Part shown: piece after piece, positions 37,246 to 46,429 of the stretch
Layout of the letters: the number at the start of each line of letters is the position of its first letter
Numbering within the stretch: position 1 is the first letter of the stretch
Assembly: GCA_023399215.1 (NCBI GenBank)
Contig: JAEWQJ010000011.1
Location: 62,001-126,000 of the forward strand
DNA from: Methanobacteriota archaeon
Lineage (GTDB): Archaea > Halobacteriota > Methanosarcinia > Methanosarcinales > Methanosarcinaceae
Length of the DNA stretch: 64,000 nt
Reading direction: 5' to 3'
Position numbers and translations under genes: made by a program
Notes under the pieces: model-generated
Seen by the model: only the letters and a program-made list of their open reading frames with translations
Databases searched by the model: none
What the model was told of the DNA's origin: nothing

Positions 37246-39030
37246 ATGGGTGAAGAGTCAGAGGACTATGGAGCTTTAAATACGAACTTCCAGACCGCAG
37301 ACAGTAAAAACAACGTAGGAGGAGAAGCTCTCCATGCAGCTCTGGAAAGAGAAGAAACTCTGAGAATGATGATCAATAACAGTCATGTAGTGCTCTTTCT
37401 CTGGACGAACGAAGATAAATGGCCTGTCGAGTTTGTCTCCGAAAATGTGACAAAATTCGGATACTCGGTAGAAGATTTCACTTCTGGAAGGATGCAATAT
37501 AAAGATCTAATATACTTCGGTGATCTCAAAAAGATTGAGGAAGAGTTTGAGAATAAAGTAAAAAGTGGGGCTTCTGCGTTTAGCCTGGAATACAGGATTG
37601 TAACAAAAACAGGAGATGTCCGATGGATAAATGAAAGGACTTTTATCCAGAGAGATAAAAGTGGAGAGGCGACACACTTCCAGGGAGTAGTGCTCGATAT
37701 CACCAGGCGGAAAAAAGGCGAAGAAGAACTGAATAAAACTCTTAAAATGCAGAAAGTGTTGACTACAGCAGTTAATAATAGTCCTGCAGTGGTCTTTCTC
37801 TGGAAGAATGAAAAGTACTGGCCTGCGATTTTTGTATCCGATAATGTAGTACAGTTTGGATACACAGTTGACGACTTTCTATCACAGAAAATTCAGTACG
37901 GAAGAATCATACACCCTGATGACCTGAAAAGAGTAGAAGAGGAACTTGACAGGAGCATTCAAAAAGGGGAGGTAAGCTTCAACTCTGAGTACAGGATTTT
38001 TACAAAAGCCGGAGATATGTTGTGGGTAAACGAGAGAACCTTTATTCAGAGAGATATAGAAGGAAGAGTAGCCTGTTTTCAGGGAATAGTACTGGATATA
38101 ACCCATAGAAAGAAAACTGAAAAAGCCCTGAGAAAATCACTAAAAACGCAGGAAATGCTGAAAAGTATAATTAATAAAAGCCCGGCAGTAGCTTTTCTAA
38201 GGAAAAATATAGAAAACTTGCCTGCAAATTTAGAATACTGGCCTGTGGATTATATTTCTGAAAACGTAACGCAGTTTGGGTACTCAGTAGAAGATTTTCT
38301 CTCCGGAAAAGTACATTATGGGAACATAATCCATAGAGAAGATATTCAGGCAGTGGTTGAAAGTCTGGCACGCTCGGTAAGAGAAGGATACGATTCCTTC
38401 GAGATGGAATATAGAATTATTACCGGAGGCGGCAGTATACGCTGGGTCGAAGACCGAACACTTATCCAGCGAGACAGTAAAGGCAAAGTCACTCATTTTC
38501 AGGGAATAGTCATCGATGTCACTGGGAGAAAAAAGGCTGAGAAAATGCTTGAAATCCAGAGGGAGTTGGGCGTATCCCTCAGTACTACCTGGAATCTCCA
38601 GACCATGCTTAATCAGATCCTTGATGCCTGCCTGAAAATAGAAGAGATAGACTCTGCAGGCATATATTTGAAAGACGAACTTCTGGACCAGATTAATCTG
38701 GTTGCACATCGGGGACTTTCTCCCGAATTCGTGAAAAATATTTCTATATATAGGGCAGATTCTCCTGAAGCTCGGCAGATATGGACTGAGAAACCGGTCT
38801 ACAGGATGGATTTTTTTGCAGATAAAATGGCAGATTCTATCAGGAAAGAAAAACTTACTGCAATCGCTGTGATTCCTATGAAGCACAGAGGAGAAATCAT
38901 AGGCAGCCTTAATTTTGCTTCTCATACTACAGACAGGATTCCACAGAACGTACGCAATTTTCTTGAGAGTGTAGCCCTCCAGGTAGTGAACTATATATCT
39001 CCTCTCCGTATTGTGGCAGACTTTGGATAA
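37246..39030 (+). CDS. Triple PAS-GAF sensory protein without output domain
   Basis: A 594-residue cytoplasmic protein. It has three tandem PAS/PAC repeats (about residues 35-155, 165-285 and 300-430). Each ends in a version of ERTFIQRDxxGxxxxFQGIVxDIT followed by a short coiled linker (RKKxEKxL). A GAF domain at ~440-590 follows. There is no histidine-kinase, HATPase, GGDEF or DNA-binding region, and the ORF stops at the GAF end. It is either a partner protein or a kinase that lost its C-terminus. No His-kinase remnant is visible in the 200 bp downstream. Start ATG 37246 has GAGGTGA upstream. Confidence 0.85.
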   Translation: MGEESEDYGALNTNFQTADSKNNVGGEALHAALEREETLRMMINNSHVVLFLWTNEDKWPVEFVSENVTKFGYSVEDFTSGRMQYKDLIYFGDLKKIEEEFENKVKSGASAFSLEYRIVTKTGDVRWINERTFIQRDKSGEATHFQGVVLDITRRKKGEEELNKTLKMQKVLTTAVNNSPAVVFLWKNEKYWPAIFVSDNVVQFGYTVDDFLSQKIQYGRIIHPDDLKRVEEELDRSIQKGEVSFNSEYRIFTKAGDMLWVNERTFIQRDIEGRVACFQGIVLDITHRKKTEKALRKSLKTQEMLKSIINKSPAVAFLRKNIENLPANLEYWPVDYISENVTQFGYSVEDFLSGKVHYGNIIHREDIQAVVESLARSVREGYDSFEMEYRIITGGGSIRWVEDRTLIQRDSKGKVTHFQGIVIDVTGRKKAEKMLEIQRELGVSLSTTWNLQTMLNQILDACLKIEEIDSAGIYLKDELLDQINLVAHRGLSPEFVKNISIYRADSPEARQIWTEKPVYRMDFFADKMADSIRKEKLTAIAVIPMKHRGEIIGSLNFASHTTDRIPQNVRNFLESVALQVVNYISPLRIVADFG

Positions 39031-39234
39031 TATTTTTTCATACTTGAAGTCAACCTGATCCTGGACGAAACCCTTATTTAAATTAATTTTTATAATTAAT
39101 GCAGGATTGAAAAGTGAGAAAACTTCGGGTCTCGCCTTGTTTTCCGTTTTTTGGGAAATATGCAAACCTGTTTTGATCACTTTTTGTTCGTTACTGGCGT
39201 TAATATAAGATCTTACATAGGGTGGGGGATAAGA

Positions 39235-39705
39235 TTGAAGGCGATAGTAGTTTATCTCAGTACCTCTGGGAATACGAAAGCTATGGCAGAGGCAATAGCT
39301 AGCGGAATTGAGTCAAAACATGTGGATGCAAAAGCTATTAGCTTTTATGACGTAAAACTCGAGGATCTTTACGAAGCCGATGCGATCGCAGTCGGTTCAT
39401 CGACTTTTTATTACAGGATGCTTCAGCCCATGGAAAAATTCATGGATGAAACTCTAGCTTCCACAAATCCAAAAGGAAAAATAGGGGCTGCTTTCGGATC
39501 GTACGGGTGGAGCGGAGAAGCACCTATTCTGATAGCCGAAAAAATGAGAGACATGGGAATGACTGTCATAGACCCTGTACTCAGGATACTGCACAAGCCC
39601 ACAGATAAGGACCTGCAGGAGTGCAAAAGGCTTGGAGTTGACATTGCCGAAAAGCTAAAGCATAGAAGCAGCAAAACTCCACAACCACAGGGAGCACCGA
39701 GTTAA
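39235..39705 (+). CDS. Flavodoxin-like protein
   Basis: A 156-residue FMN-binding flavodoxin fold. The phosphate loop STSGNTKAMAEAI is at residues ~9-21. The isoalloxazine-side loop GSYGWSGEAP matches flavodoxin and the flavodoxin domain of flavodiiron proteins. The open frame extends to 39151, but I start at TTG 39235 because GGTGGGGG lies 6 nt before it and the fold begins with KAIVVYLSTSG. It is the last gene before the right inverted-repeat arm. It is probably an electron carrier; the partner is unknown. Confidence 0.88.
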   Translation: MKAIVVYLSTSGNTKAMAEAIASGIESKHVDAKAISFYDVKLEDLYEADAIAVGSSTFYYRMLQPMEKFMDETLASTNPKGKIGAAFGSYGWSGEAPILIAEKMRDMGMTVIDPVLRILHKPTDKDLQECKRLGVDIAEKLKHRSSKTPQPQGAPS

Positions 39706-39962
39706 CCTCAGTTTTGAAAGCATACGAACTTGATATCTAATCTACTCCAAGTCCGGTAACCATGAAAATACTGGACGGAAAACCAAATTAAACTGCAGAA
39801 ACCATCGAAGATGCGGGAAATACCCAAAGACTATACCTCTGCTTTTTCAGCGTCTTCGGTATTAATTTACTTCGCTGTCGAAACTTGGAAAAATCAGTCT
39901 CTGAGCGAGTTGAATATCAGTTTCTCTAGCCTACAATTCAGTTGTCTTGAGCCAACCGTTGA

Positions 39963-40173
39963 GCCGCAACCGTTGCGCCGGTTGGATCAAAACCGTTGCG
40001 CCGGTTTATCACGCCGATAGGGTTTGGGATTAGATCTTCAAACTCAAACGTTTCTCGGGGTTTTCGGTCAAGCCTTTTTTAAAAAGGGTTGCGGGCAAGC
40101 AGTTTTTTAAAAAGGGTTGCGAGCAAGCAGTTTTTTTAAAAGGGTTGTAGGCAAGCAGTTTTTTTAAAAGGCT
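39963..40173. repeat. Right arm of the ~200-bp inverted repeat pair
   Basis: This is the reverse complement of 33512-33700: AACCGTTGCGCCGGTTTATC, then GGGGTTTTCGGTCAAGCC, then three units GGGTTGCGGGCAAGCAGTTT. It carries an extra copy of the CCGTTGCGCCGGTT segment at its outer side. It ends 15 bp from the 3' end of mtxH and may act as a terminator for both flanking genes. Confidence 0.85.
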
Positions 40174-40188
40174 TGCGAAACTCGAGAA

Positions 40189-41121
40189 TTATACAAGCAG
40201 GTTTACAGGATGCCGGGAAGCAGGCTCTATGCCGAGGTCAGCTACAGCCTCAGAAATCATTATATCGCTCATGGCAGCCATAGGAAATATGTATGGGGCA
40301 TACTCGATGGGTCCATAGAGGATGAAATCTCCGGCTGCTGCCTGCTGCAAGCAGGTTGAACCTACATCACAGATTTTGTAGAGAATAGGGTCTTTTTCTT
40401 TCTTCTTATTCAGCCAGTTCCAGGATGAGGGTGCGTTGTGGATTCCCGAGCCTGTTGGGTGCCCCCATTTTGCTTTTGCGGTAATCGTCATCTTCAGGGC
40501 TACGCCTGCTCCATTTCCCATAGGAGTAATGCTCGGGTCTATAAGCTTGTTAATTATTCCGCATCTGTCTGCAATTGAAAGTAATCCCTCTTCCAGGAGG
40601 CCTGCCCCATTTTCCAGCATTTCCATCCTGCCCTGCAGGGATGAGTCCATTGCATTGAAGCCAAGGATTATCGAGCTATCAATATCAGATAGAGCAAGAG
40701 CTTCAATTTCAGATGCATTTATACTCATGTTTATGGAGTTATAGATTGCTTTGTCTGCAAGCCCGATCTCGCTAACATATTCTGCAGCATGAGAACGCAC
40801 GGTTCCTTCAGGGGAGTCGATAAGAAAAGGAGCTTCTGAAATGTCGGTCACAAAATCAATGTAACGGGTAATGCTTTCAGGAGTCGTACCGAAAATGTGG
40901 ATTATATGCGGGTTTCCTGTTTCTTCCGCACTTGATTCCTGCAGATTTATCAGTTTCTCGGCAGCATCCCGGTCAAACAGGCCTTTTGCAACGTCTTTTA
41001 CGATTTCATGCTTATCATAAAAGATAGTGCCTGCAAGCACGGTCGGAAGCTCTCCTGGCTGTCCACCTATCTTCACTCCTGCGATGTTAACGATTTCCTG
41101 TTCTTTCTGAAACTTAAACAT
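40189..41121 (-). CDS. mtxH: MtrH-like methyltransferase MtxH
   Basis: A 310-residue homologue of MtrH, the subunit that moves the methyl group from methyl-tetrahydromethanopterin to the corrinoid of MtrA. Visible family segments are GGQPGELPTVLAGTIFY, NPHIIHIFGTTPESITRY, FLIDSPEGTVR and GNGAGVALKMTITAKAKWGHPTG. It is not in an mtrEDCBAFGH operon but follows an MtrA-like and an MtxX gene, matching the mtxXAH cluster described for Methanosarcina. Probably a soluble methyltransferase of unassigned substrate. Confidence 0.88.
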   Translation of the reverse strand: MFKFQKEQEIVNIAGVKIGGQPGELPTVLAGTIFYDKHEIVKDVAKGLFDRDAAEKLINLQESSAEETGNPHIIHIFGTTPESITRYIDFVTDISEAPFLIDSPEGTVRSHAAEYVSEIGLADKAIYNSINMSINASEIEALALSDIDSSIILGFNAMDSSLQGRMEMLENGAGLLEEGLLSIADRCGIINKLIDPSITPMGNGAGVALKMTITAKAKWGHPTGSGIHNAPSSWNWLNKKKEKDPILYKICDVGSTCLQQAAAGDFILYGPIEYAPYIFPMAAMSDIMISEAVADLGIEPASRHPVNLLV

Positions 41122-41220
41122 TTTTTACACCCTCAAAATCTACAGGCTAGTATTTTGTTTTAAAACACGGTAATTTACGCTCGAATAATGTACACTCAAA
41201 GTAGATCTCTTAATTGAAAA

Positions 41221-41814
41221 TTAAAACTCCTTTGTCGTGCAGACAACTCCTGCAGCTGAGTCCATGACAAATTCTTCGGAGACTACTATATCACCTGAAT
41301 GAGGAATTGTGAAAGTAGATTGTCTTTTTTTCTGGGAGATAGCTACAAGAGGTTCCTCAGGGTAAACTTCCCCTCGATCCTTATATTTTCTCACAATTTT
41401 CATTATTTCCTTGAGGTTTGTCAGTCCTATCCTGTCAAGAAGCACTACCTGTTGCTGAAAGCGTTTGACTGCTTCTTTAGATATGTTTTCAATGAAAGGG
41501 ATAGCCCCCTCAGAACCAATAATTCTTCCCTTTTCGTCAATCCCGTTTGCATGGATTGCGAGCAGGGAATGGCCTGCCAGGTGCCCCCTGGATTCCGTCC
41601 CGCAGATAAGGATGTACCTTATATTGGAATTTGAGATGGTATTTACGATTATTTTTTCGACTCCCAGATTTTCGGTTTTTGAGCTCCCCCAGAGGGCCAC
41701 TTCAGGTGAGGGATTTATCTGACTCGCAAGAGTTACCACTGCAATCCGGGACTTCGGATTTCCTACCGTGTAGTCGCCTTTTACTATCGGCCACATATCT
41801 GCAATGTTTTTCAA
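41221..41814 (-). CDS. mtxA: MtrA-like corrinoid protein MtxA
   Basis: A 197-residue homologue of the cytoplasmic domain of MtrA. The corrinoid-binding region reads LICGTESRGHLAGHSLLAIH, with a His matching the axial ligand site of MtrA. The C-terminal membrane anchor of true MtrA is absent, so MtxA should be soluble. It overlaps the end of mtxX by 4 bp and precedes mtxH by 99 bp, giving a likely three-gene operon in which MtxH methylates MtxA. Confidence 0.88.
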   Translation of the reverse strand: MKNIADMWPIVKGDYTVGNPKSRIAVVTLASQINPSPEVALWGSSKTENLGVEKIIVNTISNSNIRYILICGTESRGHLAGHSLLAIHANGIDEKGRIIGSEGAIPFIENISKEAVKRFQQQVVLLDRIGLTNLKEIMKIVRKYKDRGEVYPEEPLVAISQKKRQSTFTIPHSGDIVVSEEFVMDSAAGVVCTTKEF

Positions 41815-42668
41815 TAAATCACCTTTTGTCTTTCCTTATTCAGGTGAGACAGTGCACTTGCAAGCATTATGGCTTTTGTAAAATGTCCACCTACCCTTGA
41901 TGTATCTACAAAAACATAATCATCCATGAGCACCGGAGCTCCAAGCCCGTCACCTCCACCCAGGAAAGCAATTGTCCTGAAGATGAGGTTTCCCGAAATT
42001 CCATCAGGAGCAACGATAAAGTTCGATTCTTTTATGGCATCTTCAATAAGAATTGTATAATGCTTAGCATTGATCCCGAGTTCAACAGCCCGCCTTGTCA
42101 CGAATTCTCCATCTGCAAGAGTTCTGTCCACACGTTTGTTCCTTCCTATATCTCCAATCCTGCCCCCGGACAGCACGCCGACTCTGGGCTCTATCCCGAA
42201 TCTCCTTATATGTTCAGCGCCGAGCTTTATCATTCTGAGTTTATCTGAAATGGTATTTCCCTCATCAATCCCTACAGGGGCGAGAAAGAAAGGTGTCCCG
42301 TCAACTGTAAGGAGCAGGGCAAGCCGGCAGATTCTTTTCTTTCCTAGAGCCTCTTTAAGGTGGGTCAGGGTTCCAGATGCTCTTGCAGTACCTCTTATCG
42401 CTGCATCGACTTTTCTTGAAACCATAAGTTCTGCAAGAGTCTTCTCGGGCTCGTCTGTGTCCACTACCTCGAGTTCTGTGCCGATTTTATCAATTTCCTT
42501 CTTAATCCCCACCAGAACGACCTGTGCATATCCCAGTTCCTGGGCTTTCCAAGCACTTTCGAGCATTTTGGGAGTCGGGTCTCTTATTCCCATAGCTACT
42601 CTGGCCTTGTTAGCCCTGGCCCTCATTTCGATAGCTTCAAGGAGGGCATTCATGCTATTCTTTTCCAT
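41811..42668 (-). CDS. mtxX: MtxX, phosphotransacetylase-related protein
   Basis: About 285 residues. The sequence shows an acyl/phosphate-binding type fold seen in the MtxX family (ARVAMGIRDPTPKMLESAWKA, GVLSGGRIGDIGRNKRVDRT). The frame stays open to 42797 through a dispersed repeat element, producing a spurious N-terminus. The preferred start is ATG 42668 with AGGA 5 nt upstream. It is the first gene of mtxXAH. The function of MtxX is not established. Confidence 0.82.
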   Translation of the reverse strand: MEKNSMNALLEAIEMRARANKARVAMGIRDPTPKMLESAWKAQELGYAQVVLVGIKKEIDKIGTELEVVDTDEPEKTLAELMVSRKVDAAIRGTARASGTLTHLKEALGKKRICRLALLLTVDGTPFFLAPVGIDEGNTISDKLRMIKLGAEHIRRFGIEPRVGVLSGGRIGDIGRNKRVDRTLADGEFVTRRAVELGINAKHYTILIEDAIKESNFIVAPDGISGNLIFRTIAFLGGGDGLGAPVLMDDYVFVDTSRVGGHFTKAIMLASALSHLNKERQKVIY

Positions 42669-42758
42669 ATGCATCCTGACTGTTGTGTAAGATTTTAAGT
42701 AGTTCAAAGAAGTACAAACACGATCATTAATTAATTTTGTCCCCCGAGTTCCGTCACC

Positions 42759-42946
42759 CGAGTCCCGTCTCGGGAGGACGGTGCCCTTTTCGCTCACTTC
42801 GTTTGCTCAAGAGGGCTGAATTATGGGTAAGAAAATATATGTTTTCAACTTACGAGTCCCGTCTCGAGAGGACGGTGCCCTTTTCGCTCACTTCGTTCAC
42901 TCAAGAGGGCTGAATTATGGGTAAGAAAAGATATATTTTCAACTTA
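42759..42946. repeat. Two 94-bp tandem repeats
   Basis: Units start CGAGTCCCGTCTCGGGAGGA at 42759 and CGAGTCCCGTCTCGAGAGGA at 42853, each running through CTCAAGAGGGCTGAATTATG to TTTTCAACTTA. Both can fold a small stem (CCGTC/GACGG). A fragment recurs at 33773. They occupy the region just upstream of mtxX and so may influence its transcription. The remaining 42947-43276 shows no gene. Confidence 0.9.
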
Positions 42947-43276
42947 CTCAAGAATATAGTCATATTGAGTTTTTTCGTACCTTTTCGTACTCTTGATTGA
43001 TTAGAAAATGTTAGTGGGCTAAAATTAAGGAAGATATTTGCAGCCGGGACGAAAGGGGATATTAATACGTGTTTTTTCTGCCTAAATTTGTTCTGGCGAT
43101 TGAAGGTATTGTTTTTATGAGAGCAAAAAGACTTTAACACATATCAAAGTGTAAATTTAGCGTTGTCATTTAAAAATCGACAGCAGAGGATTGTAAAAAC
43201 AAAAGCATTTGAATAGTTAAAAGATTAAAATGTATAGAGTTAAGAATGAGTTCCTTTTTTATTGGTATGGTTTAAG

Positions 43277-45205
43277 ATGACGTTGGCAATTGAATGGGCT
43301 GAGAAATACCGCCCACGGACCCTGAAGGAGATTGTAGGGAACAAGAAGGCGGTGCAGGATTTGCGGACCTGGGCTGAGAAGTGGCTTTCAGGCATTCCAG
43401 AGAGAAGGGCAGTGATCCTTCATGGACCTGCAGGAGTAGGAAAGACCTCTACTGCCCATGCTCTTGCCCGCGATCTGGGCTGGGAAGTCATCGAACTCAA
43501 TGCAAGTGACCAGAGAACTGCAGGTGTTATTGAAAAGGTTGCGGGGTCGGCAGCTTCAATGAATACCCTCTTTGGAGGAAAACGCCTGATTATCCTGGAC
43601 GAAGCGGATAATATTCACGGGACTGCAGACAGGGGCGGAATGCGGGCTATTGCAGGAATTATAAAGAGCACACTTCAACCCATAGTGCTGATTGCAAACG
43701 ATATTTATGGGTTGACTCCTACTATCCGGAATCTCTGTATGGAAATAAAGTTTGGGTCCGTACAGAGCCGCTCTATGGTCCCTGCTTTGAAGAAGGTCTG
43801 CGAGAGCGAGGAAATTTTATGCAGCCCGGATGCAGTCCAGCAAATCGCTGAAGGGGCTGGAGGAGATCTAAGAAGTGCAATTAACGACCTTCAGGCTGCG
43901 GCTACCGGGAGGAAAGCGCTGGACGTTGAGGATCTCAGTACTTCAGGCAGGGATGTCAAGGAAAACATCTTCAAGGCAATGCAGAGAATCTTTAAGAGCA
44001 CGGACTGTAAAAAGGCTCTGGAAGCAGCTCGTGGGCTTGATGAAAACCCTGAAGACCTTGTACACTGGATAGATGAAAACCTGCCTTTCCAGTATGCGTC
44101 TAAGGATGGAAATCTTGAGGATATAAAAACTGGCTTTGGTTATCTCTCAAAGGCTGACCTCTACCTTGGGCGCGTAAAAAAACGCCAGAACTATGGGATG
44201 TGGAGGTATGCGAGCATGTTGATGGTCTGCGGAACTGCAGTCTCAAAGACACGGCCCTACCCCGGATTTATCAAGTACCAGCCCCCATCTCTCTGGAAGA
44301 AAATGGGGCAGATACGTTCGAAACGAGACCTAAGGGATAATATAGCTTCTAAAGTTGGAGTACACAATTTCGAGTCCATGCGTTATTCAAGAAATAACCT
44401 GCTGGAGCTTTACTCTCGCATGTTAAAGAATGAAGAATCCGCGATCGAAATTACTGCGGGCCTCGGGCTTGAACTTGAGGAATTGATATATCTCTCGGGG
44501 AGCACAAAAGCCAGTAAAAAGCTGCAGAAAATCTACGACAGGGCGCAGGAACTTCTCCTTGAAGGAAAAGAAGAATCTGATGAAACTGAGTTTTTCAGGG
44601 CACCTGTTTCCTCAGGCAATAGTAAAGAGGACCCTTCCAACTTCTCGGTTAAGGCTCTTAAGGAAAAGGCTGAGAAACATTCTGAGGGGTTCGAAGTTCC
44701 CAACTCCAGGACTTCCCAGGGCGGGCAGAAGACCCTTAACTTTGGTTTTGATATCTCACCTGAGATCTCTCCAGAAACTACTAATTCGGAAAATAATACT
44801 TCCGATACCCTTACGTCTGATACCCTTACGTCTGATACCCTTACGTCTGATACTCTTAAGTCTGATACTCTTAAGTCTGATACTCTTATACCGGAGCAGG
44901 ATCAGGACGGACTTGATGAGATCAAGATCAAACCTGGTAGCCTTACATGCAGTTCACCTGAACACGATAATCTTAAGGTTAAAAATTCTTCATCCCGGCC
45001 TGAGCCCTTTGAGAAGAAAGCTTTTTCTGACTCTGAACTGATAGAAAACAGCATCTCTCTCGAATTTTCCAGATCCCGGGAATCTATAAATCACGAGCTC
45101 ATTATCAAAAAAATTTCAGATAAGTCTGAAAAACCTGAGACCAAAGCCAGCGAAACTCCTAAAAAAGTCGAGTCGAAAACGCAAAAAACTCTTTTCGACT
45201 TCTAA
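43277..45205 (+). CDS. rfcL: Replication factor C large subunit
   Basis: This is the large subunit of the archaeal clamp loader that loads PCNA. Walker A is HGPAGVGKTSTAHAL, Walker B is LIILDEADNI, and sensor regions follow. The C-terminal tail ends in a PIP box (QKTLFDF), which contacts PCNA. Start ATG 43277 (MTLAIEWAEKYRPRTL) is chosen over an in-frame TTG at 43262. A ~170-residue low-complexity linker near the C-terminus contains six SDTLT/SDTLK pentapeptides encoded by 15-bp repeats (about 44805-44890), likely variable in copy number. Confidence 0.95.
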   Translation: MTLAIEWAEKYRPRTLKEIVGNKKAVQDLRTWAEKWLSGIPERRAVILHGPAGVGKTSTAHALARDLGWEVIELNASDQRTAGVIEKVAGSAASMNTLFGGKRLIILDEADNIHGTADRGGMRAIAGIIKSTLQPIVLIANDIYGLTPTIRNLCMEIKFGSVQSRSMVPALKKVCESEEILCSPDAVQQIAEGAGGDLRSAINDLQAAATGRKALDVEDLSTSGRDVKENIFKAMQRIFKSTDCKKALEAARGLDENPEDLVHWIDENLPFQYASKDGNLEDIKTGFGYLSKADLYLGRVKKRQNYGMWRYASMLMVCGTAVSKTRPYPGFIKYQPPSLWKKMGQIRSKRDLRDNIASKVGVHNFESMRYSRNNLLELYSRMLKNEESAIEITAGLGLELEELIYLSGSTKASKKLQKIYDRAQELLLEGKEESDETEFFRAPVSSGNSKEDPSNFSVKALKEKAEKHSEGFEVPNSRTSQGGQKTLNFGFDISPEISPETTNSENNTSDTLTSDTLTSDTLTSDTLKSDTLKSDTLIPEQDQDGLDEIKIKPGSLTCSSPEHDNLKVKNSSSRPEPFEKKAFSDSELIENSISLEFSRSRESINHELIIKKISDKSEKPETKASETPKKVESKTQKTLFDF

Positions 45206-45446
45206 TTTCCTTACCTTATTTATTTTCTTAATTTCCGCTAGTTTTCTTATCTTTTGTTAAGTAAGTAAGAGACGAATTGATTTTTCTGATTACTGCAATT
45301 ACTGCAATATGCATCATATCAATTTTCCAGATTATGTGTAATAGATAAGAAAGAAGTTTAGATACAAAATTAGACGAGTTAGTATAAATTGACAGAATAA
45401 ATTTCTAAACGGCTGGAAACAGTTTAAATAAACTGAGAAATTTATT

Positions 45447-45537
45447 GTGAGCGGGATGGAGAGTTTGGGGAATAGTTGGGGGAAATAGTTGGGGGATATT
45501 GTTTTGGGGTTATACTATGGAAAAAAGACCCGCTCAC
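45447..45537 (+). ncRNA. Candidate RNA with closing stem and G-runs, copy 1
   Basis: A 9-bp perfect stem GTGAGCGGG (45447-45455) with CCCGCTCAC (45529-45537) encloses four G-runs (45467-45470, 45478-45482, 45491-45495, 45506-45509) spaced 7-10 nt apart, a G-quadruplex-forming pattern. A TATA-like TTTAAATA (45423-45430) lies ~20 bp before the stem, near the distance expected for an archaeal start at the stem base. No ORF spans it. The related copy at 45880-45950 keeps the stem and the G-runs but little else. Confidence 0.6.
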
Positions 45538-45879
45538 GCGACATGACTATCTATTCATCTTATAAATAGCTTTTCATTTCTATAATCTCGTATTTATAAT
45601 TTTTACTCGATGTTTATAGGTTTTCCTTTTAGCTAGAAATCCTACTCCCTGAATTAAAAATCTATAATAACCATCGAATGGAGTTAAGGTCTAAACCTAT
45701 CCGAATCTCTTTTTCTTAATCATCTAATTATTAAGTTGCCTTCTAAATGAGTTTCCAGAGTCATTTCATGGCCAGATATCTCAATTTATTTTCTAGTATT
45801 GTACCATAATAGGAACCCACAATTTAGAGCCTTTGAATTGTTTCCATTAATATATATTTCTATTTTGATGAGAATAAGA

Positions 45880-45950
45880 TGAGCGGGTTGGGGAGTATGA
45901 ATTGGGGTGTTGAGTGTTGGGGGTTATCATATAAAATAGAGACCCGCTCA
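45880..45950 (+). ncRNA. Candidate RNA with closing stem and G-runs, copy 2
   Basis: TGAGCGGGT (45880-45888) pairs perfectly with ACCCGCTCA (45942-45950). G-runs lie at 45890-45893, 45904-45907 and 45919-45923, plus the GGG of the stem. TATATAT at 45851-45857 is ~26 bp upstream. The 3' portion (GGGGTTAT, then AGACCCGCTCAC) matches copy 1 while the loops differ, which suggests selection on structure. The rest of 45206-46429 shows no other gene. Confidence 0.58.
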
Positions 45951-46429
45951 CAAATTACTTCATGCTAATCTCATATAAATATATTTTGCTTAGCTTTTTT
46001 ACGCATCCCAAATTATCTCATTTTGGAGTATAAATTGTCTAATATCAATGTTTAAAATAAATTATTCTTAATTTTAATCTTCATATGAGTATATCAATCT
46101 AGGCTTTAAAAATAAAGTATACTTATTATTTTATATATTAACTCTCTCATGTAATCCCGTAAAACTTTTGCGTAAAAATTATATATGGATTATTTTTACT
46201 AAAAAATAATCAATTATTAAAAAATTTTCTTATATATTATAATATTAATATTATATAGCGCAACAGCCGTCTGATTTACTACAACAAGAATCCTATTCAG
46301 TAAAAGGTGTTCTTATTTAGCGAAGTAACTAACTTTCAGATCGCCCTGAGTTTCTCTCCTAACAAAAGAGATATATATAACTAGTGACATTTTGGTGTTG
46401 CTCTTAGAGCGATTCTAAAAAGGCAAACT

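Noticed and set aside
41465..42690. Several plus-strand ORFs opposite mtxA and mtxX
   Set aside because: No ribosome-binding sites, and the minus-strand genes show clear MtrA/MtxX family motifs.
42669..42797. N-terminal extension of mtxX
   Set aside because: It translates the dispersed repeat (GTVLPRRDSGDGT) and ends where a better start with AGGA is found.
44559..45041. 160-codon ORF overlapping rfcL
   Set aside because: Alternative frame of the repetitive rfcL linker (LIPLRLIPLRL); produced by the 15-bp repeats.
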